Assembly: GCA_051881815.1 (NCBI GenBank) | Contig: JBJEQP010000021.1 | Span: 14,547 to 78,546 of the forward strand | Direction of reading: 5' to 3' | DNA from: UMGS363 sp051881815 | Lineage (GTDB): Bacteria > Bacillota > Clostridia > Oscillospirales > Ruminococcaceae | Length of the DNA stretch: 64,000 bases | Shown: piece after piece, positions 8,818 through 16,496 of the stretch | How positions within the stretch are numbered: the stretch's first letter is position 1 | Layout of the letters: each line of letters opens with the position of its first letter | Notes under the pieces: generated by a model | Told to the model about the DNA's origin: nothing | What the model saw: only the letters and a program-made list of their open reading frames with translations | Databases searched by the model: none | Translations under genes and position numbers: made by a program

Positions 8818-8980
8818 TAATACTATAACAAGACACAGAAATAGACTGACAAAAGGAGGCGAGATAAAAGCTTGAAGAGTTAGCAGGCTGGCTTGCCGCC
8901 TGTCAAGGGTGAGCGACGACACTATTCAAGCTTTGAACCGCCGAACTTGTCAGGATATTTTTGTGGATTGCTATAGTATC
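8818..8980. repeat. Long-palindrome element, possible family 2 relative
   Basis: The left arm begins ATACTATAACAAGACACAGA and passes through CTGACAA to AAAGCTTGAA; the right arm returns through TTCAAGCTTT, TTGTCAGG and ends GCTATAGTAT. The centre carries a small asymmetric hairpin containing GGCTTGCCGCCTGTCAAGGG, similar to GGCTTGCCGCCTTGCAAAGG in the family 2 copy at 57028. It lies between the lipoprotein upstream region and the iron transport operon. Confidence 0.72.
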
Positions 8981-8987
8981 AGTTCGT

Positions 8988-9143
8988 TCACTTTTTCATC
9001 TCTCCGTGACAAGCACAGCCGTTAGGACAGCTTGAGCATTTCCCACCGCAAAGAGATTTTCCCTGCTTTTTGTCCTTGTAAAGCCGACGTCCTGCAAAAA
9101 AAAGCACACCTGCAACTATTATTCCAATTATTACCGTAGCCAT
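8988..9143 (-). CDS. FeoB-associated Cys-rich membrane protein
   Basis: This 51-residue frame starts at the ATG at 9143 and ends in TGA. It has one N-terminal membrane helix (residues 3-18, ATVIIGIIVAGVLFFAG), a short basic stretch, and a tail with five cysteines in LCGGKCSSCPNGCACHG, the pattern of the small proteins encoded beside feoB in many Firmicutes. It follows feoB by 69 bases on the same strand. It probably anchors at the membrane and assists iron delivery or binds metal; the mechanism is unknown. Confidence 0.88.
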   Translation of the reverse strand: MATVIIGIIVAGVLFFAGRRLYKDKKQGKSLCGGKCSSCPNGCACHGEMKK

Positions 9144-9212
9144 ATCGTCACGACCTTTCCGAAAATTTACGTCTGCGTTTCCGAAATCACTCCCGGAAAC
9201 GCAGACTGATGA

Positions 9213-11621
9213 TTATGCTTTTACTTTAACATTCTTTGTTAGCTTATTGCTTTCCTTGTAAGGTCTTGCCATCATGTAAACTATAAACGCAAGCGCAAGA
9301 ACTGCAAAGATAAGTCCCACAACATTTACCGAGCCTGTGAAAAGAAGTCCAAACTGGTAGATTATAAGCGATACCGCATAAGCAAACAAACACTGATATG
9401 TGATAGCAAACGCCGTCCACTTGGGGTTGTTCATCTCACGCTTGATTGCGCCAATTGCCGCAAAGCAGGGTGCGCAGAGAAGGTTGAACACGAGGAATGA
9501 ATAGCCTGCGAGCGGCGTCATTCCCATAAAGTCCAGAACGCCGAATACGCCTACAACTTCTTCCTTTGCAACAAGACCCATAATAGTTGCGATAGCCGCC
9601 GTTGCTTCTCCGAAGCCAAGAGGTGCAAATATCCAGCAGATAGCGTTGCCGATAATGCCGAGAATACTGTCGCTCAATTCAATATCAGCGCTGAAGCCGA
9701 AGCCGCCTTCGGGAAGTGTTCCGAACACCGAACCTGCCCAGATGATAACAGAGGAAAGAAGGATAATTGTTCCTGCCTTTTTGATGAACGACCAGCCACG
9801 CTCCCACATTGAGCGGAGAATGTTGCTGACGGTCGGGAGATGATATGCAGGAAGCTCCATTACGAACGGAGCAGGGTCGCCTGCGAACATTTTTGTCTTT
9901 TTGAGCATTATTCCCGAAATGATGATAGCCGCAGCTCCGATAAAGTATGCGCTCGGAGCCACCCACCACGCGTTTCCGAAAAGTGCGCCTGCGATAAGTG
10001 CGATAATAGGCATTTTTGCGCCGCATGGAATGAATGTTGTGGTCATAATTGTCATTCTGCGGTCACGCTCGTTCTCGATTGTACGGCTTGCCATAACGCC
10101 CGGAACGCCGCAGCCTGTTCCGATAAGCATAGGTATAAAGGATTTGCCCGAAAGGCCAAACTTTCTGAAAATTCTGTCCATTACGAATGCGATTCTTGCC
10201 ATATATCCGCAGGCTTCAAGGAATGCAAGGAAGATGAACAGAACAAGCATCTGCGGAACGAATCCGAGAACGGCACCAACACCGCCGACAATACCGTCAA
10301 TGATAAGGCTGCTTAACCATTCTGCACAGCCGACTGCTTCAAGTCCGCTTTCAACAATAACGGGAACACCGGGAACCCATACACCGTAATCCTCCGTTGC
10401 CGGAAGTCCCTCCATTGGTTCTTCAACAAGTGCGTTTATGTCATAACCAGCTTCTGCAAGGCTGTCGCCGTAGGAGCCGAGAGCTTCATCAAAGCCGCCC
10501 AGGTCTGCTTCTTCTGCTGCACCGAGAATTTCTTCTCCGCCTACAACTCCCGAGTCTGCGGCAGCCTGTGCCAATGCAAGAACTTCATCGGTGAAAATGT
10601 ATTCTTCGGCATAAGCGTCTGTTGCTTCTTCATACTCGGAAGTACCTATTCCGAACAGGTGAAAACCGTCGCCGAACAGTCCGTCGTTTGTCCAGTCTGT
10701 TACCCATGTTCCCACAGTAGTTACGGAAACGAAGTACACAACAAACATTACTACCGCAAATATTGGCAGGGCAAGAAAACGATTAGTCACTACCCTGTCT
10801 ATCTTGTCTGAAACTGTCATACCGCCTTTGTTTTTCTTTTTAAGGCAGTCCTTGATAATAGTTGCAATATATATGTAACGCTCGTTAGTGATAATGCTTT
10901 CGCTGTCGTCGTCCATTTCCTTTTCGGCAGCGGAGATATCCGTTTCGATATGCGCCTTTTTCTCATCGGAAACGCTGATAGCTTCGTACACCTTTTCGTC
11001 GCGCTCGAAAAGCTTTATGGCATACCAGCGCTGCTGTTCCTCGGGAATATCATGGAGAACGGCTTCTTCAATATGTGCGATAGCGTGTTCAACACAGCCG
11101 CAGAATTTATGACGGGGTATCATTTTTTCACCCGACTTTGCTGCTTCAACAGCGGCAGTTGCGGCTTCGTCAATGCCTGTGCCTTTAAGCGCAGATATCT
11201 CAACCACCTTACAGCCAAGTTCGTTTGAAAGCTGTTCAATATTTATCTTATCGCCGTTTTTGCGCACAACGTCCATCATATTTATGGCGCAGACAACGGG
11301 GATACCAAGCTCAACAAGCTGTGTGGTAAGATACAGATTTCGTTCAAGATTTGTTCCGTCGATGATATTGAGGATAGCGTCGGGACGCTCGCCGATAAGA
11401 TAGTTTCGGGCAACAACTTCTTCAAGCGTGTAGGGCGAAAGAGAGTAAATTCCCGGCAGGTCAGTAATGATAACGTCCTTGTGGCCTTTCAGCTTACCCT
11501 CTTTTTTCTCAACAGTAACGCCCGGCCAGTTTCCTACAAACTGGTTTGAACCCGTCAGGGCGTTAAAAAGCGTGGTTTTGCCTGCGTTTGGATTTCCCGC
11601 AAGCGCAATTCGTATTTCCAT
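9213..11621 (-). CDS. feoB: Ferrous iron transport protein B
   Basis: This 802-residue protein has an N-terminal G domain (P-loop GNPNAGKT at residues 9-16, DLPGIYSLSPYT, G4 motif NMMD), a helical spacer to about 270, and a C-terminal membrane channel with the paired gate motifs, including GCGVPGVMASRT. Between the first membrane segment and the next lies an unusually acidic, Ala/Gly-rich insertion at about residues 325-405. It imports Fe2+ coupled to GTP hydrolysis. It is third in the operon after two feoA genes, and a dyad resembling those at the operon promoter lies just before its start. Confidence 0.96.
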   Translation of the reverse strand: MEIRIALAGNPNAGKTTLFNALTGSNQFVGNWPGVTVEKKEGKLKGHKDVIITDLPGIYSLSPYTLEEVVARNYLIGERPDAILNIIDGTNLERNLYLTTQLVELGIPVVCAINMMDVVRKNGDKINIEQLSNELGCKVVEISALKGTGIDEAATAAVEAAKSGEKMIPRHKFCGCVEHAIAHIEEAVLHDIPEEQQRWYAIKLFERDEKVYEAISVSDEKKAHIETDISAAEKEMDDDSESIITNERYIYIATIIKDCLKKKNKGGMTVSDKIDRVVTNRFLALPIFAVVMFVVYFVSVTTVGTWVTDWTNDGLFGDGFHLFGIGTSEYEEATDAYAEEYIFTDEVLALAQAAADSGVVGGEEILGAAEEADLGGFDEALGSYGDSLAEAGYDINALVEEPMEGLPATEDYGVWVPGVPVIVESGLEAVGCAEWLSSLIIDGIVGGVGAVLGFVPQMLVLFIFLAFLEACGYMARIAFVMDRIFRKFGLSGKSFIPMLIGTGCGVPGVMASRTIENERDRRMTIMTTTFIPCGAKMPIIALIAGALFGNAWWVAPSAYFIGAAAIIISGIMLKKTKMFAGDPAPFVMELPAYHLPTVSNILRSMWERGWSFIKKAGTIILLSSVIIWAGSVFGTLPEGGFGFSADIELSDSILGIIGNAICWIFAPLGFGEATAAIATIMGLVAKEEVVGVFGVLDFMGMTPLAGYSFLVFNLLCAPCFAAIGAIKREMNNPKWTAFAITYQCLFAYAVSLIIYQFGLLFTGSVNVVGLIFAVLALAFIVYMMARPYKESNKLTKNVKVKA

Positions 11622-11641
11622 ATTCCTTATCCTTTCTTTAA

Positions 11642-11657
11642 GTTAGTTAAAGCTAAC
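11642..11657. promoter_or_regulatory. DtxR-like dyad upstream of feoB
   Basis: GTTAGTTAAAGCTAAC lies 21 bases before the feoB start and nearly matches the two dyads at the feoA promoter. It may be an extra iron-regulator site controlling feoB from an internal promoter. Confidence 0.6.
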
Positions 11658-11692
11658 TTTATTAGTATATGCTAACTGCTGCATAAAATATA

Positions 11693-11914
11693 TCAGTCTA
11701 CTTCAATCATTTCGGCATCGGCTTTTCTGAGTGAAAGCTCATAGCCTCTGACAGTTACCTCAATAGGATCTCCGAGAGGTGCCACCTTGCGGACGTAAAT
11801 CTCCGTGCCTTTGGTTATTCCCATATCCATTATCCTGCGCTTGACTGCTCCCTCACCGTTCAGCTTTTTAACTGTCACGGTTGAGCCTATCTTTGCTTCT
11901 TTAAGCGTTGACAT
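11693..11914 (-). CDS. feoA: FeoA domain protein (second of two)
   Basis: This 73-residue SH3-like protein (TLKEAKIGSTVTVKKL, MDMGITKGTEIYVRKVAPLGDPIEVTVRGYELSLRKADAEMIEV) is a textbook stand-alone FeoA. The PLGDPIEV..GYELSLR segment is the family core. It begins 14 bases after the first feoA and lies 71 bases before feoB. FeoA proteins are cytoplasmic partners that modulate the FeoB G domain. Confidence 0.94.
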   Translation of the reverse strand: MSTLKEAKIGSTVTVKKLNGEGAVKRRIMDMGITKGTEIYVRKVAPLGDPIEVTVRGYELSLRKADAEMIEVD

Positions 11915-11928
11915 TGCAATATCCCCCT

Positions 11929-12141
11929 TTAAACCATAATTTTACATGCCATTTCCTTAGAAACAGCAACTCTTGAATCTTTGACATTAACGATAACATT
12001 TCCGCCGATCTCACTGATGACAGTTACCGTTCCGCCTGCTACAAATCCCAAATTTTCAAGAAATTTCCTTGTTTCGGGATTTCCTCCGACTTTTTTGATA
12101 ATGTTTTCTTCGCCTGTATTTGCAAGTGTAAGCGGCATCAT
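11929..12141 (-). CDS. feoA: FeoA domain protein (first of two)
   Basis: This 70-residue FeoA paralogue (GGNPETRKFLENLGFVAGGTVTVISEIGGNVIVNVKDSRVAVSKEMACKIMV) differs clearly from the second copy: it has ENLGFVAGG where the other has MDMGITKGT, and DSRVAVSKEMA at the C-terminus. It is the first gene of the operon, directly downstream of the iron-box promoter. Two dissimilar FeoA proteins before one FeoB suggests divided roles, one perhaps regulatory. Confidence 0.92.
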   Translation of the reverse strand: MMPLTLANTGEENIIKKVGGNPETRKFLENLGFVAGGTVTVISEIGGNVIVNVKDSRVAVSKEMACKIMV

Positions 12142-12160
12142 TAATTCACTCCTTCATATT

Positions 12161-12246
12161 GTTAGCTATAGCTAACTTATATGCATCAATTATGGTTAGT
12201 TTCAGCTAACCATAATTATATTAACTCATATTTTAACTCTTGTCAA
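12161..12246 (-). promoter_or_regulatory. feo operon promoter with two DtxR-like operators
   Basis: On the minus strand TTGACA (12241-12246) and TAATAT (12218-12223) are 17 bases apart. GGTTAGTTTCAGCTAACC (12194-12211) and GTTAGCTATAGCTAAC (12161-12176) follow immediately and would occlude transcription. Their TTAGCTnnAGCTAA form resembles DtxR/IdeR-family iron boxes. A related half-matched copy, GGTTAGCTTTAGGTAAC, is at 12296-12312. The regulator gene is not in this window. Confidence 0.75.
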
Positions 12247-12332
12247 GGAATTTTGCGGCGTTTTTGAGTGATTTGTATAACTGCACAGATTTCTCGGTTA
12301 GCTTTAGGTAACTATATATTAAAAATACACCA

Positions 12333-12551
12333 TTATTCCGCAAGACTCCTGCCAAGTTCTCTGCATTTTTCCGGATCATCGTCCGAAGGAGCTTCATTTG
12401 CGATCAGTCCCTCGCTGTTCACAAGAACTGTACTGTCCGCTTTTACTCTGTCCTCCCAGTTTCTCATCCACTCTCCGTCCCCACAGCAGTATGAACCGAA
12501 AAGAGCGACCTTTTTACTGCTTATAATAAGTTCATATCGTTCTATAGACAA
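12333..12551 (-). pseudogene. Flavodoxin C-terminal remnant
   Basis: Residues from about 7 onward match the C-terminal half of short-chain flavodoxins: KKVALFGSYCCGDGEWMRNW, then EGLIANEAPSDDDPEKCRELG. About 70-80 N-terminal residues, including the FMN-phosphate loop, are missing. The first codons of the open frame (TTG TCT ATA GAA CGA) are the end of a family 2 palindrome at 12538, so the gene is cut exactly where the element begins. The canonical SYGWGDGEWM has become SYCCGDGEWM. A low-iron flavodoxin beside feo genes would make sense, and a DtxR-like dyad remains downstream at 12296. Confidence 0.82.
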
Positions 12552-12690
12552 AGACGACAGATAGAATAATCCAAATCAAGGAAGCTTGATGCAGAATTGG
12601 ATCATTATATCCGAGTATTTAGTCTTACGGTTGGTTTGGAATTAGAAAACCGCTGATTAAAGCGAAGCGTTCGTTTCCTTAGTAAGTATA
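12538..12690. repeat. Degenerate family 2 palindrome plus AAGGAAACG/TTAATCAGC motif
   Basis: CGTTCTATAGACAAAG and GACAGATAGAATAAT match the start of the 57028 copy, and TTATATCCGAGTATTT matches its far arm, but the central mini-hairpin is lost. It is followed at 12652-12680 by the motif GCTGATTAA...CGTTTCCTT (inverted) that recurs at 8675, 29784 and elsewhere. The left edge is fused to the flavodoxin remnant. Confidence 0.65.
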
Positions 12691-12696
12691 AGTATA

Positions 12697-12741
12697 AAAT
12701 AACCGAGATCCCCCAAAATCAGGAAATCTCGGTTATTTTTG
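12697..12741 (-). terminator. cysK terminator
   Basis: The arms AAATAACCGAGAT and ATCTCGGTTATTT form a 13-pair stem with flanking A/T runs, about 37 bases after the cysK stop on the minus strand. The symmetry could allow action in both directions. Confidence 0.82.
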
Positions 12742-12777
12742 GCTGTTTTTTACAACGCCTGTTCAAATGAAGAAATA

Positions 12778-13707
12778 TTATTCTGCAAACATTGCAGTGG
12801 AAAGATATCTTTCACCGGTGTCGGGGAGAAGTGCAACAATGTTCTTTCCCTTATTTTCGGGACGCTTTGCAAGCTCGATAGCTGCCCAGAGTGCAGCACC
12901 CGAAGAAATTCCCACGAGGACGCCTTCTGTTCTTGCGATAAATCTGCCTGTTTCAAATGCGTCCTCGTTCTCAACGGCGATTATCTCGTCATATACCTTT
13001 GTATCAAGAGTTTCGGGCACAAAGCCTGCGCCGATCCCCTGGATCTTATGTGCGCCTGCAACGCCTTTGGAGAGCACAGGTGAGCTTGCAGGCTCAACAG
13101 CAACTACCTTTATGTCGGGATTACGGCTCTTGAGGTACTTGCCGACGCCGCTTACTGTTCCGCCCGTGCCAACGCCTGCAATAAATATATCGACCTTTCC
13201 GTCCGTGTCGTTGTAGATCTCAACACCCGTTGTCTTTTCATGTACAGCGGGGTTTGCAGGGTTTGTGAACTGGGACGGGATAAAGCTGTTCGGTATCTCC
13301 TTTGCAAGCTCCTCAGCCTTTGCGATCGCGCCCTTCATTCCCTTTGCGCCCTCTGTAAGTACAAGCTCTGCGCCGTAGGCCTTCATAAGATTGCGGCGCT
13401 CAATGCTCATCGTTTCGGGCATTACGATTATAATCCGGTAGCCTCTTGCGGCAGCGATAGCGGAAAGGCCTATGCCTGTATTACCGCTTGTAGGTTCGAT
13501 GATAACACTTCCCTCTTTAAGAATACCCTTCTGTTCAGCGTCCTCGATCATCGCCTTTGCAATACGGTCCTTTGCGCTTCCGCCGGGGTTGAAAAGCTCA
13601 AGCTTTACAAATATTTTTGCGTCAAGCTCCTTTGCCTTTTCAAGATTCTTCACCTCAAGAAGAGGTGTTCTGCCGATAAGCTCTGTTACACTTGAATAAA
13701 CGTTCAT
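12778..13707 (-). CDS. cysK: Cysteine synthase A (O-acetylserine sulfhydrylase)
   Basis: This 309-residue fold-type II PLP enzyme has the PLP-binding Lys46 in PGGSAKDR, the substrate loop PTSGNTG at about 69-75, the phosphate loop GTGGT and the C-terminal PDTGERYLSTAMF. It makes L-cysteine from O-acetylserine and sulfide in the cytoplasm. It is monocistronic, with its own consensus promoter at 13770 and terminator at 12697. A dyad CCTATATTGTCAATAGG overlaps the -35 box, consistent with control by an Rrf2-type regulator such as CymR; that link is inference. Confidence 0.96.
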   Translation of the reverse strand: MNVYSSVTELIGRTPLLEVKNLEKAKELDAKIFVKLELFNPGGSAKDRIAKAMIEDAEQKGILKEGSVIIEPTSGNTGIGLSAIAAARGYRIIIVMPETMSIERRNLMKAYGAELVLTEGAKGMKGAIAKAEELAKEIPNSFIPSQFTNPANPAVHEKTTGVEIYNDTDGKVDIFIAGVGTGGTVSGVGKYLKSRNPDIKVVAVEPASSPVLSKGVAGAHKIQGIGAGFVPETLDTKVYDEIIAVENEDAFETGRFIARTEGVLVGISSGAALWAAIELAKRPENKGKNIVALLPDTGERYLSTAMFAE

Positions 13708-13769
13708 GACAATTACTCCTTTTAATTTAATATGAAAATTCTCTTATAAATCCTATGTTATTGATAAGA

Positions 13770-13802
13770 ATTATAGCACTTATTTCCTATATTGTCAATA
13801 GG
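13770..13802 (-). promoter_or_regulatory. cysK promoter with overlapping dyad
   Basis: On the minus strand TTGACA (13793-13798) and TATAAT (13770-13775) are spaced exactly 17 bases. CCTATATTGTCAATAGG (13786-13802) is an inverted repeat covering the -35 box and is a likely repressor site. Confidence 0.75.
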
Positions 13803-14057
13803 TTTTAGGGTATTTACAATAATTTGTAGAAAATTTTCATTACAGCAATGTTTTTTAAACACTTTTTGTATCTTTTTACCAACAAAATAAGCTTTTAAAA
13901 TGTGTATATATCAAATCCATGTTTTCCGAAAACAAATACTTAACGCCAATCCGCATCAACACAGATCTGTTTTATTTAACCTTTTACAACTCTGACAAAA
14001 TGAAGCTTTTTACATATTTTTTACCAGATTGTTCTTATTATCTCAATACTTTTGAGA
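13803..14057. other. AT-rich intergenic stretch without recognised features
   Basis: No start codon with a credible ribosome site, no hairpin and no repeat was recognised between the cysK and marR-type promoters. Confidence 0.5.
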
Positions 14058-14086
14058 TTGACAAAATACTATTTAACTGATATACT
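14058..14086 (+). promoter_or_regulatory. Promoter of the MarR-type gene
   Basis: TTGACA (14058-14063) and TATACT (14081-14086) are 17 bases apart, and the ATG lies about 48 bases beyond the -10 box. Confidence 0.7.
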
Positions 14087-14134
14087 TAACGTGTATGTAA
14101 TCATTTACCAAAATGCTGCATTGGAGGGAATACA

Positions 14135-14647
14135 ATGGACAAACTAAAAGCTGCAGAATATTTATCACCACTATACGACAAAGACCGTGACAGCATGAGT
14201 CAAGCACTGTTCGTCAACCTTTTTATCCAACAAAATCGTGTACAGACCGCATTTGACAAGGTATCTCCGGAGATCTCTACAAAACAATGGCTGCTTCTCG
14301 GGATGACTGCCAACTGTCCCGAGCCGAAAACACTCACCCGTATCGGACAGCTTATGGGCTGTTCAAGGCAGAATGTAAAACAGCTTGCCGATTCGCTTGA
14401 AAAGAAAGGTTTTCTGGACATAAAAAAAGGCGGAAGCCGAAGCGTCTGCCTTGAACTGACCGAAAAAGCCGACCGGTATTATGACAAGATGTGTGAAATA
14501 CGCAAGGATTTTCTTAACAAGCTTTATACCGAGCTGACCGATGATGATATCAAACAGCTGTATGATCTTCAAATCAAGATCTTCAAAGGCATTGAAGCTG
14601 CAGAGGAATTTGCTTTGGAAAAACAAGCTTCCGGCAAAATCAAATAA
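14135..14647 (+). CDS. MarR-family transcriptional regulator
   Basis: This 170-residue protein starts at an ATG preceded by GGAGGG. Helical dimerisation segments flank a winged helix: TRIGQLMGCSRQNVKQLADSLEKKGFL is the helix-turn-helix and DIKKGGSRSVCLELTEKA the wing. It lies alone between two divergently placed genes; thrH converges on it from downstream and cysK diverges upstream. The target and ligand are unknown. A terminator hairpin follows directly. Confidence 0.88.
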   Translation: MDKLKAAEYLSPLYDKDRDSMSQALFVNLFIQQNRVQTAFDKVSPEISTKQWLLLGMTANCPEPKTLTRIGQLMGCSRQNVKQLADSLEKKGFLDIKKGGSRSVCLELTEKADRYYDKMCEIRKDFLNKLYTELTDDDIKQLYDLQIKIFKGIEAAEEFALEKQASGKIK

Positions 14648-14651
14648 AAAA

Positions 14652-14698
14652 TCAGCTGCATAAGAAATCACACACCTTATGCAGCTTTATCATTTTTA
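14652..14698. terminator. Shared terminator between converging marR-type gene and thrH
   Basis: AGCTGCATAAG and CTTATGCAGCT pair around an 11-base loop and are followed by TTTATCATTTTT on the plus strand. The hairpin lies between the two converging stop codons. Confidence 0.78.
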
Positions 14699-14702
14699 GA
14701 AA

Positions 14703-15305
14703 TCAATCCATAGCCTTCTTGATAGCGGCCATAAGCTCGTCGTAGGTTTCGTATGCAGGAAGATCGGGGTTGTCGTTCTTGATCTTGTCTGTGCTCTTGA
14801 AGAGGAAGCCTGCCTTGCTTGCCTTTATCATACCGAGGTCGTTGTAGCTGTCGCCGCTTGCGATAGTCTGAAAGCCGATAGACTGGAGTGCCTTTACCGT
14901 GGTGAGCTTGGACTGCTCGCAGCGCATCTTGAAGCCTGTTACCTCGCCGTTCGGAGCAACTTCAAGACTGTTGCAGAAGATCGTCGGATAGCCGAGCTTC
15001 TTCATAAGCGGAGCGGCAAACTGTGTGAATGTATCGCTGATGATGATGACCTGTGTGAAGGAACGAAGCTCATCGAGGAACTCCTTTGCGCCGGGCATCG
15101 GGTCGATCTTTGCGATAACGTCCTGTATCTCCTTGAGTCCGAGGCCGTGTTCCTTGAGGATACCGATACGGTATTTCATAAGCTTGTCGTAGTCAGGCTC
15201 GTCACGGGTGGTCTTTTCAAGCTCGGGGATACCCGTTTCCTTTGCAAAAGCGATCCATATCTCGGGGACGAGAACGCCTTCAAGGTCTAAACAAGTGATA
15301 TACAT
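14703..15305 (-). CDS. thrH: Phosphoserine phosphatase/homoserine phosphotransferase (HAD family)
   Basis: This 200-residue HAD enzyme opens with CLDLEGVLVPEIWIAFA, the ThrH signature in which the first motif is Asp7-Leu-Glu9 instead of DxD. Motif II is IIISDTFTQF and motif III/IV is ASGDSYNDLGMI. Characterised ThrH dephosphorylates phosphoserine and can move the phosphate to homoserine, giving a bypass to threonine. Near full-length match by eye to the Pseudomonas family. It is a single gene transcribed toward the MarR-type regulator. Confidence 0.92.
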   Translation of the reverse strand: MYITCLDLEGVLVPEIWIAFAKETGIPELEKTTRDEPDYDKLMKYRIGILKEHGLGLKEIQDVIAKIDPMPGAKEFLDELRSFTQVIIISDTFTQFAAPLMKKLGYPTIFCNSLEVAPNGEVTGFKMRCEQSKLTTVKALQSIGFQTIASGDSYNDLGMIKASKAGFLFKSTDKIKNDNPDLPAYETYDELMAAIKKAMD

Positions 15306-15425
15306 TTAAAACATCCTTTCAGAATAGCTTTGCCGTTTCGATCGGCATTATTCAATAATATTTTACTACATTAAACCATAAATGTCAAGAAATTTGTAAA
15401 AATACGTTTATGTAGGGCATAATAA

Positions 15426-15635
15426 CTTATAAGACACGGTATTTCAACGAGTGAATTATTTCCCACAAAATTATTAACAAACTATTGTAGGGGACGGGTT
15501 TCCCGTCCCGATGTTACCGGTACCATAAAAAAACGGGACGGGCGACCCGTTCCCTACAGTAAAATACGCCAGTTACGACTATATTTTCATAAAAATTTCA
15601 TTGTTTATCTACTCGTTGAAATACGTGCTTATAAG
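15426..15635. repeat. Family 3 MITE-like element, copy A
   Basis: The ends are inverted repeats: GTATTTCAACGAGT (15439-15452) exactly matches the complement of ACTCGTTGAAATAC (15611-15624), and both are flanked by CTTATAAG. The core is GC-rich and self-complementary: GGGACGGGTTTCCCGTCCC followed by ACGGGACGGGCGACCCGT. A second copy in opposite orientation is at 61351-61545. It encodes no protein and lies just before the suf promoter. Confidence 0.85.
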
Positions 15636-15645
15636 ATCAATCCTC

Positions 15646-15674
15646 TTGACATAGGGTCCCAATAATGATACAAT
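15646..15674 (+). promoter_or_regulatory. suf operon promoter
   Basis: TTGACA (15646-15651) and TACAAT (15669-15674) with a 17-base spacer lie 46 bases before the sufC start. Confidence 0.78.
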
Positions 15675-15719
15675 AATTGTATATAATTGTCAAAAAACAG
15701 AAATGAGGTCTTTTTAGCA

Positions 15720-16451
15720 ATGCTTGAATTGAAAAATATTTCCTATTCCGCCGAAGCCGAAAACGGCAGAGAAAAGGAGATCATAAAGGAATTGAGTCTG
15801 CGCGTTGAGGACGGAAGGTTTCTTGCGATAACAGGTCCGAACGGCGGCGGAAAATCGACCACCGCCAAGCTTATAATGGGCATAGAAAAGCCGAACTCGG
15901 GCAGCATTATTTTTGATGGTCGGGACATCACCGATATGTCGATCACCGACCGCGCGAATCTCGGCATCGGCTTTGCCTTCCAGCAGCCTGTCCGCTTCAA
16001 GGGAATACGCATAATCGACCTTCTGCGAATTTCCGCAAAGCGTGAGCTCACCGTTTCCGAAGCCTGCACCTTTCTTTCGGAGGTAGGACTTTGCGCAAAG
16101 GATTATATCAACCGTGAAGTTAATGCAAGCCTTTCGGGCGGCGAAATGAAGCGTATCGAGATCGCAGGGATCGCTGCAAAAAATTCAAAGCTTTCCGTTT
16201 TCGACGAGCCGGAAGCAGGCATCGACCTTTGGAGCTTTTCCAACCTTATAAAAGTATTTGAGAAAATGCACGAGGACAGCTCAAAGTCTATAATCGTTAT
16301 CTCACATCAGGAGAGAATACTGAACATCGCCGACGAGATCGCCGTTCTTTCGGACGGAAAGATACTTCACTACGGAAAGAGAGAGGATATTCTCCCGAAG
16401 ATACAGGGAACTTCCTCCGCAGTTAACCCCTGCCGTGCGATCACAGGCTAA
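15720..16451 (+). CDS. sufC: Fe-S cluster assembly ATPase SufC-like
   Basis: This 243-residue ABC ATPase has Walker A GPNGGGKST, signature LSGGEMKRIEIAG, Walker B LSVFDEPEAGIDLWSF and switch His in VISHQE. The SufC-type GGEMKRIE and DEPEAGID set it apart from transport ATPases. The ATG at 15720 is chosen over an in-frame TTG 33 bases upstream because GAGG precedes it. It pairs with the SufB/D-like gene 45 bases downstream as a two-component scaffold-ATPase system, with no SufSU or SufD gene in this window. Confidence 0.9.
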   Translation: MLELKNISYSAEAENGREKEIIKELSLRVEDGRFLAITGPNGGGKSTTAKLIMGIEKPNSGSIIFDGRDITDMSITDRANLGIGFAFQQPVRFKGIRIIDLLRISAKRELTVSEACTFLSEVGLCAKDYINREVNASLSGGEMKRIEIAGIAAKNSKLSVFDEPEAGIDLWSFSNLIKVFEKMHEDSSKSIIVISHQERILNIADEIAVLSDGKILHYGKREDILPKIQGTSSAVNPCRAITG

Positions 16452-16496
16452 AATGACCTGTCAAACGGAAAATACCTGAAAGGAATTACTATAACT

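Noticed and set aside
15439..15624. Rho-independent terminator for thrH
   Set aside because: The segment is on the upstream side of thrH, is repeated elsewhere with matched inverted ends, and lacks a simple stem plus T run, so a repeat element fits better.
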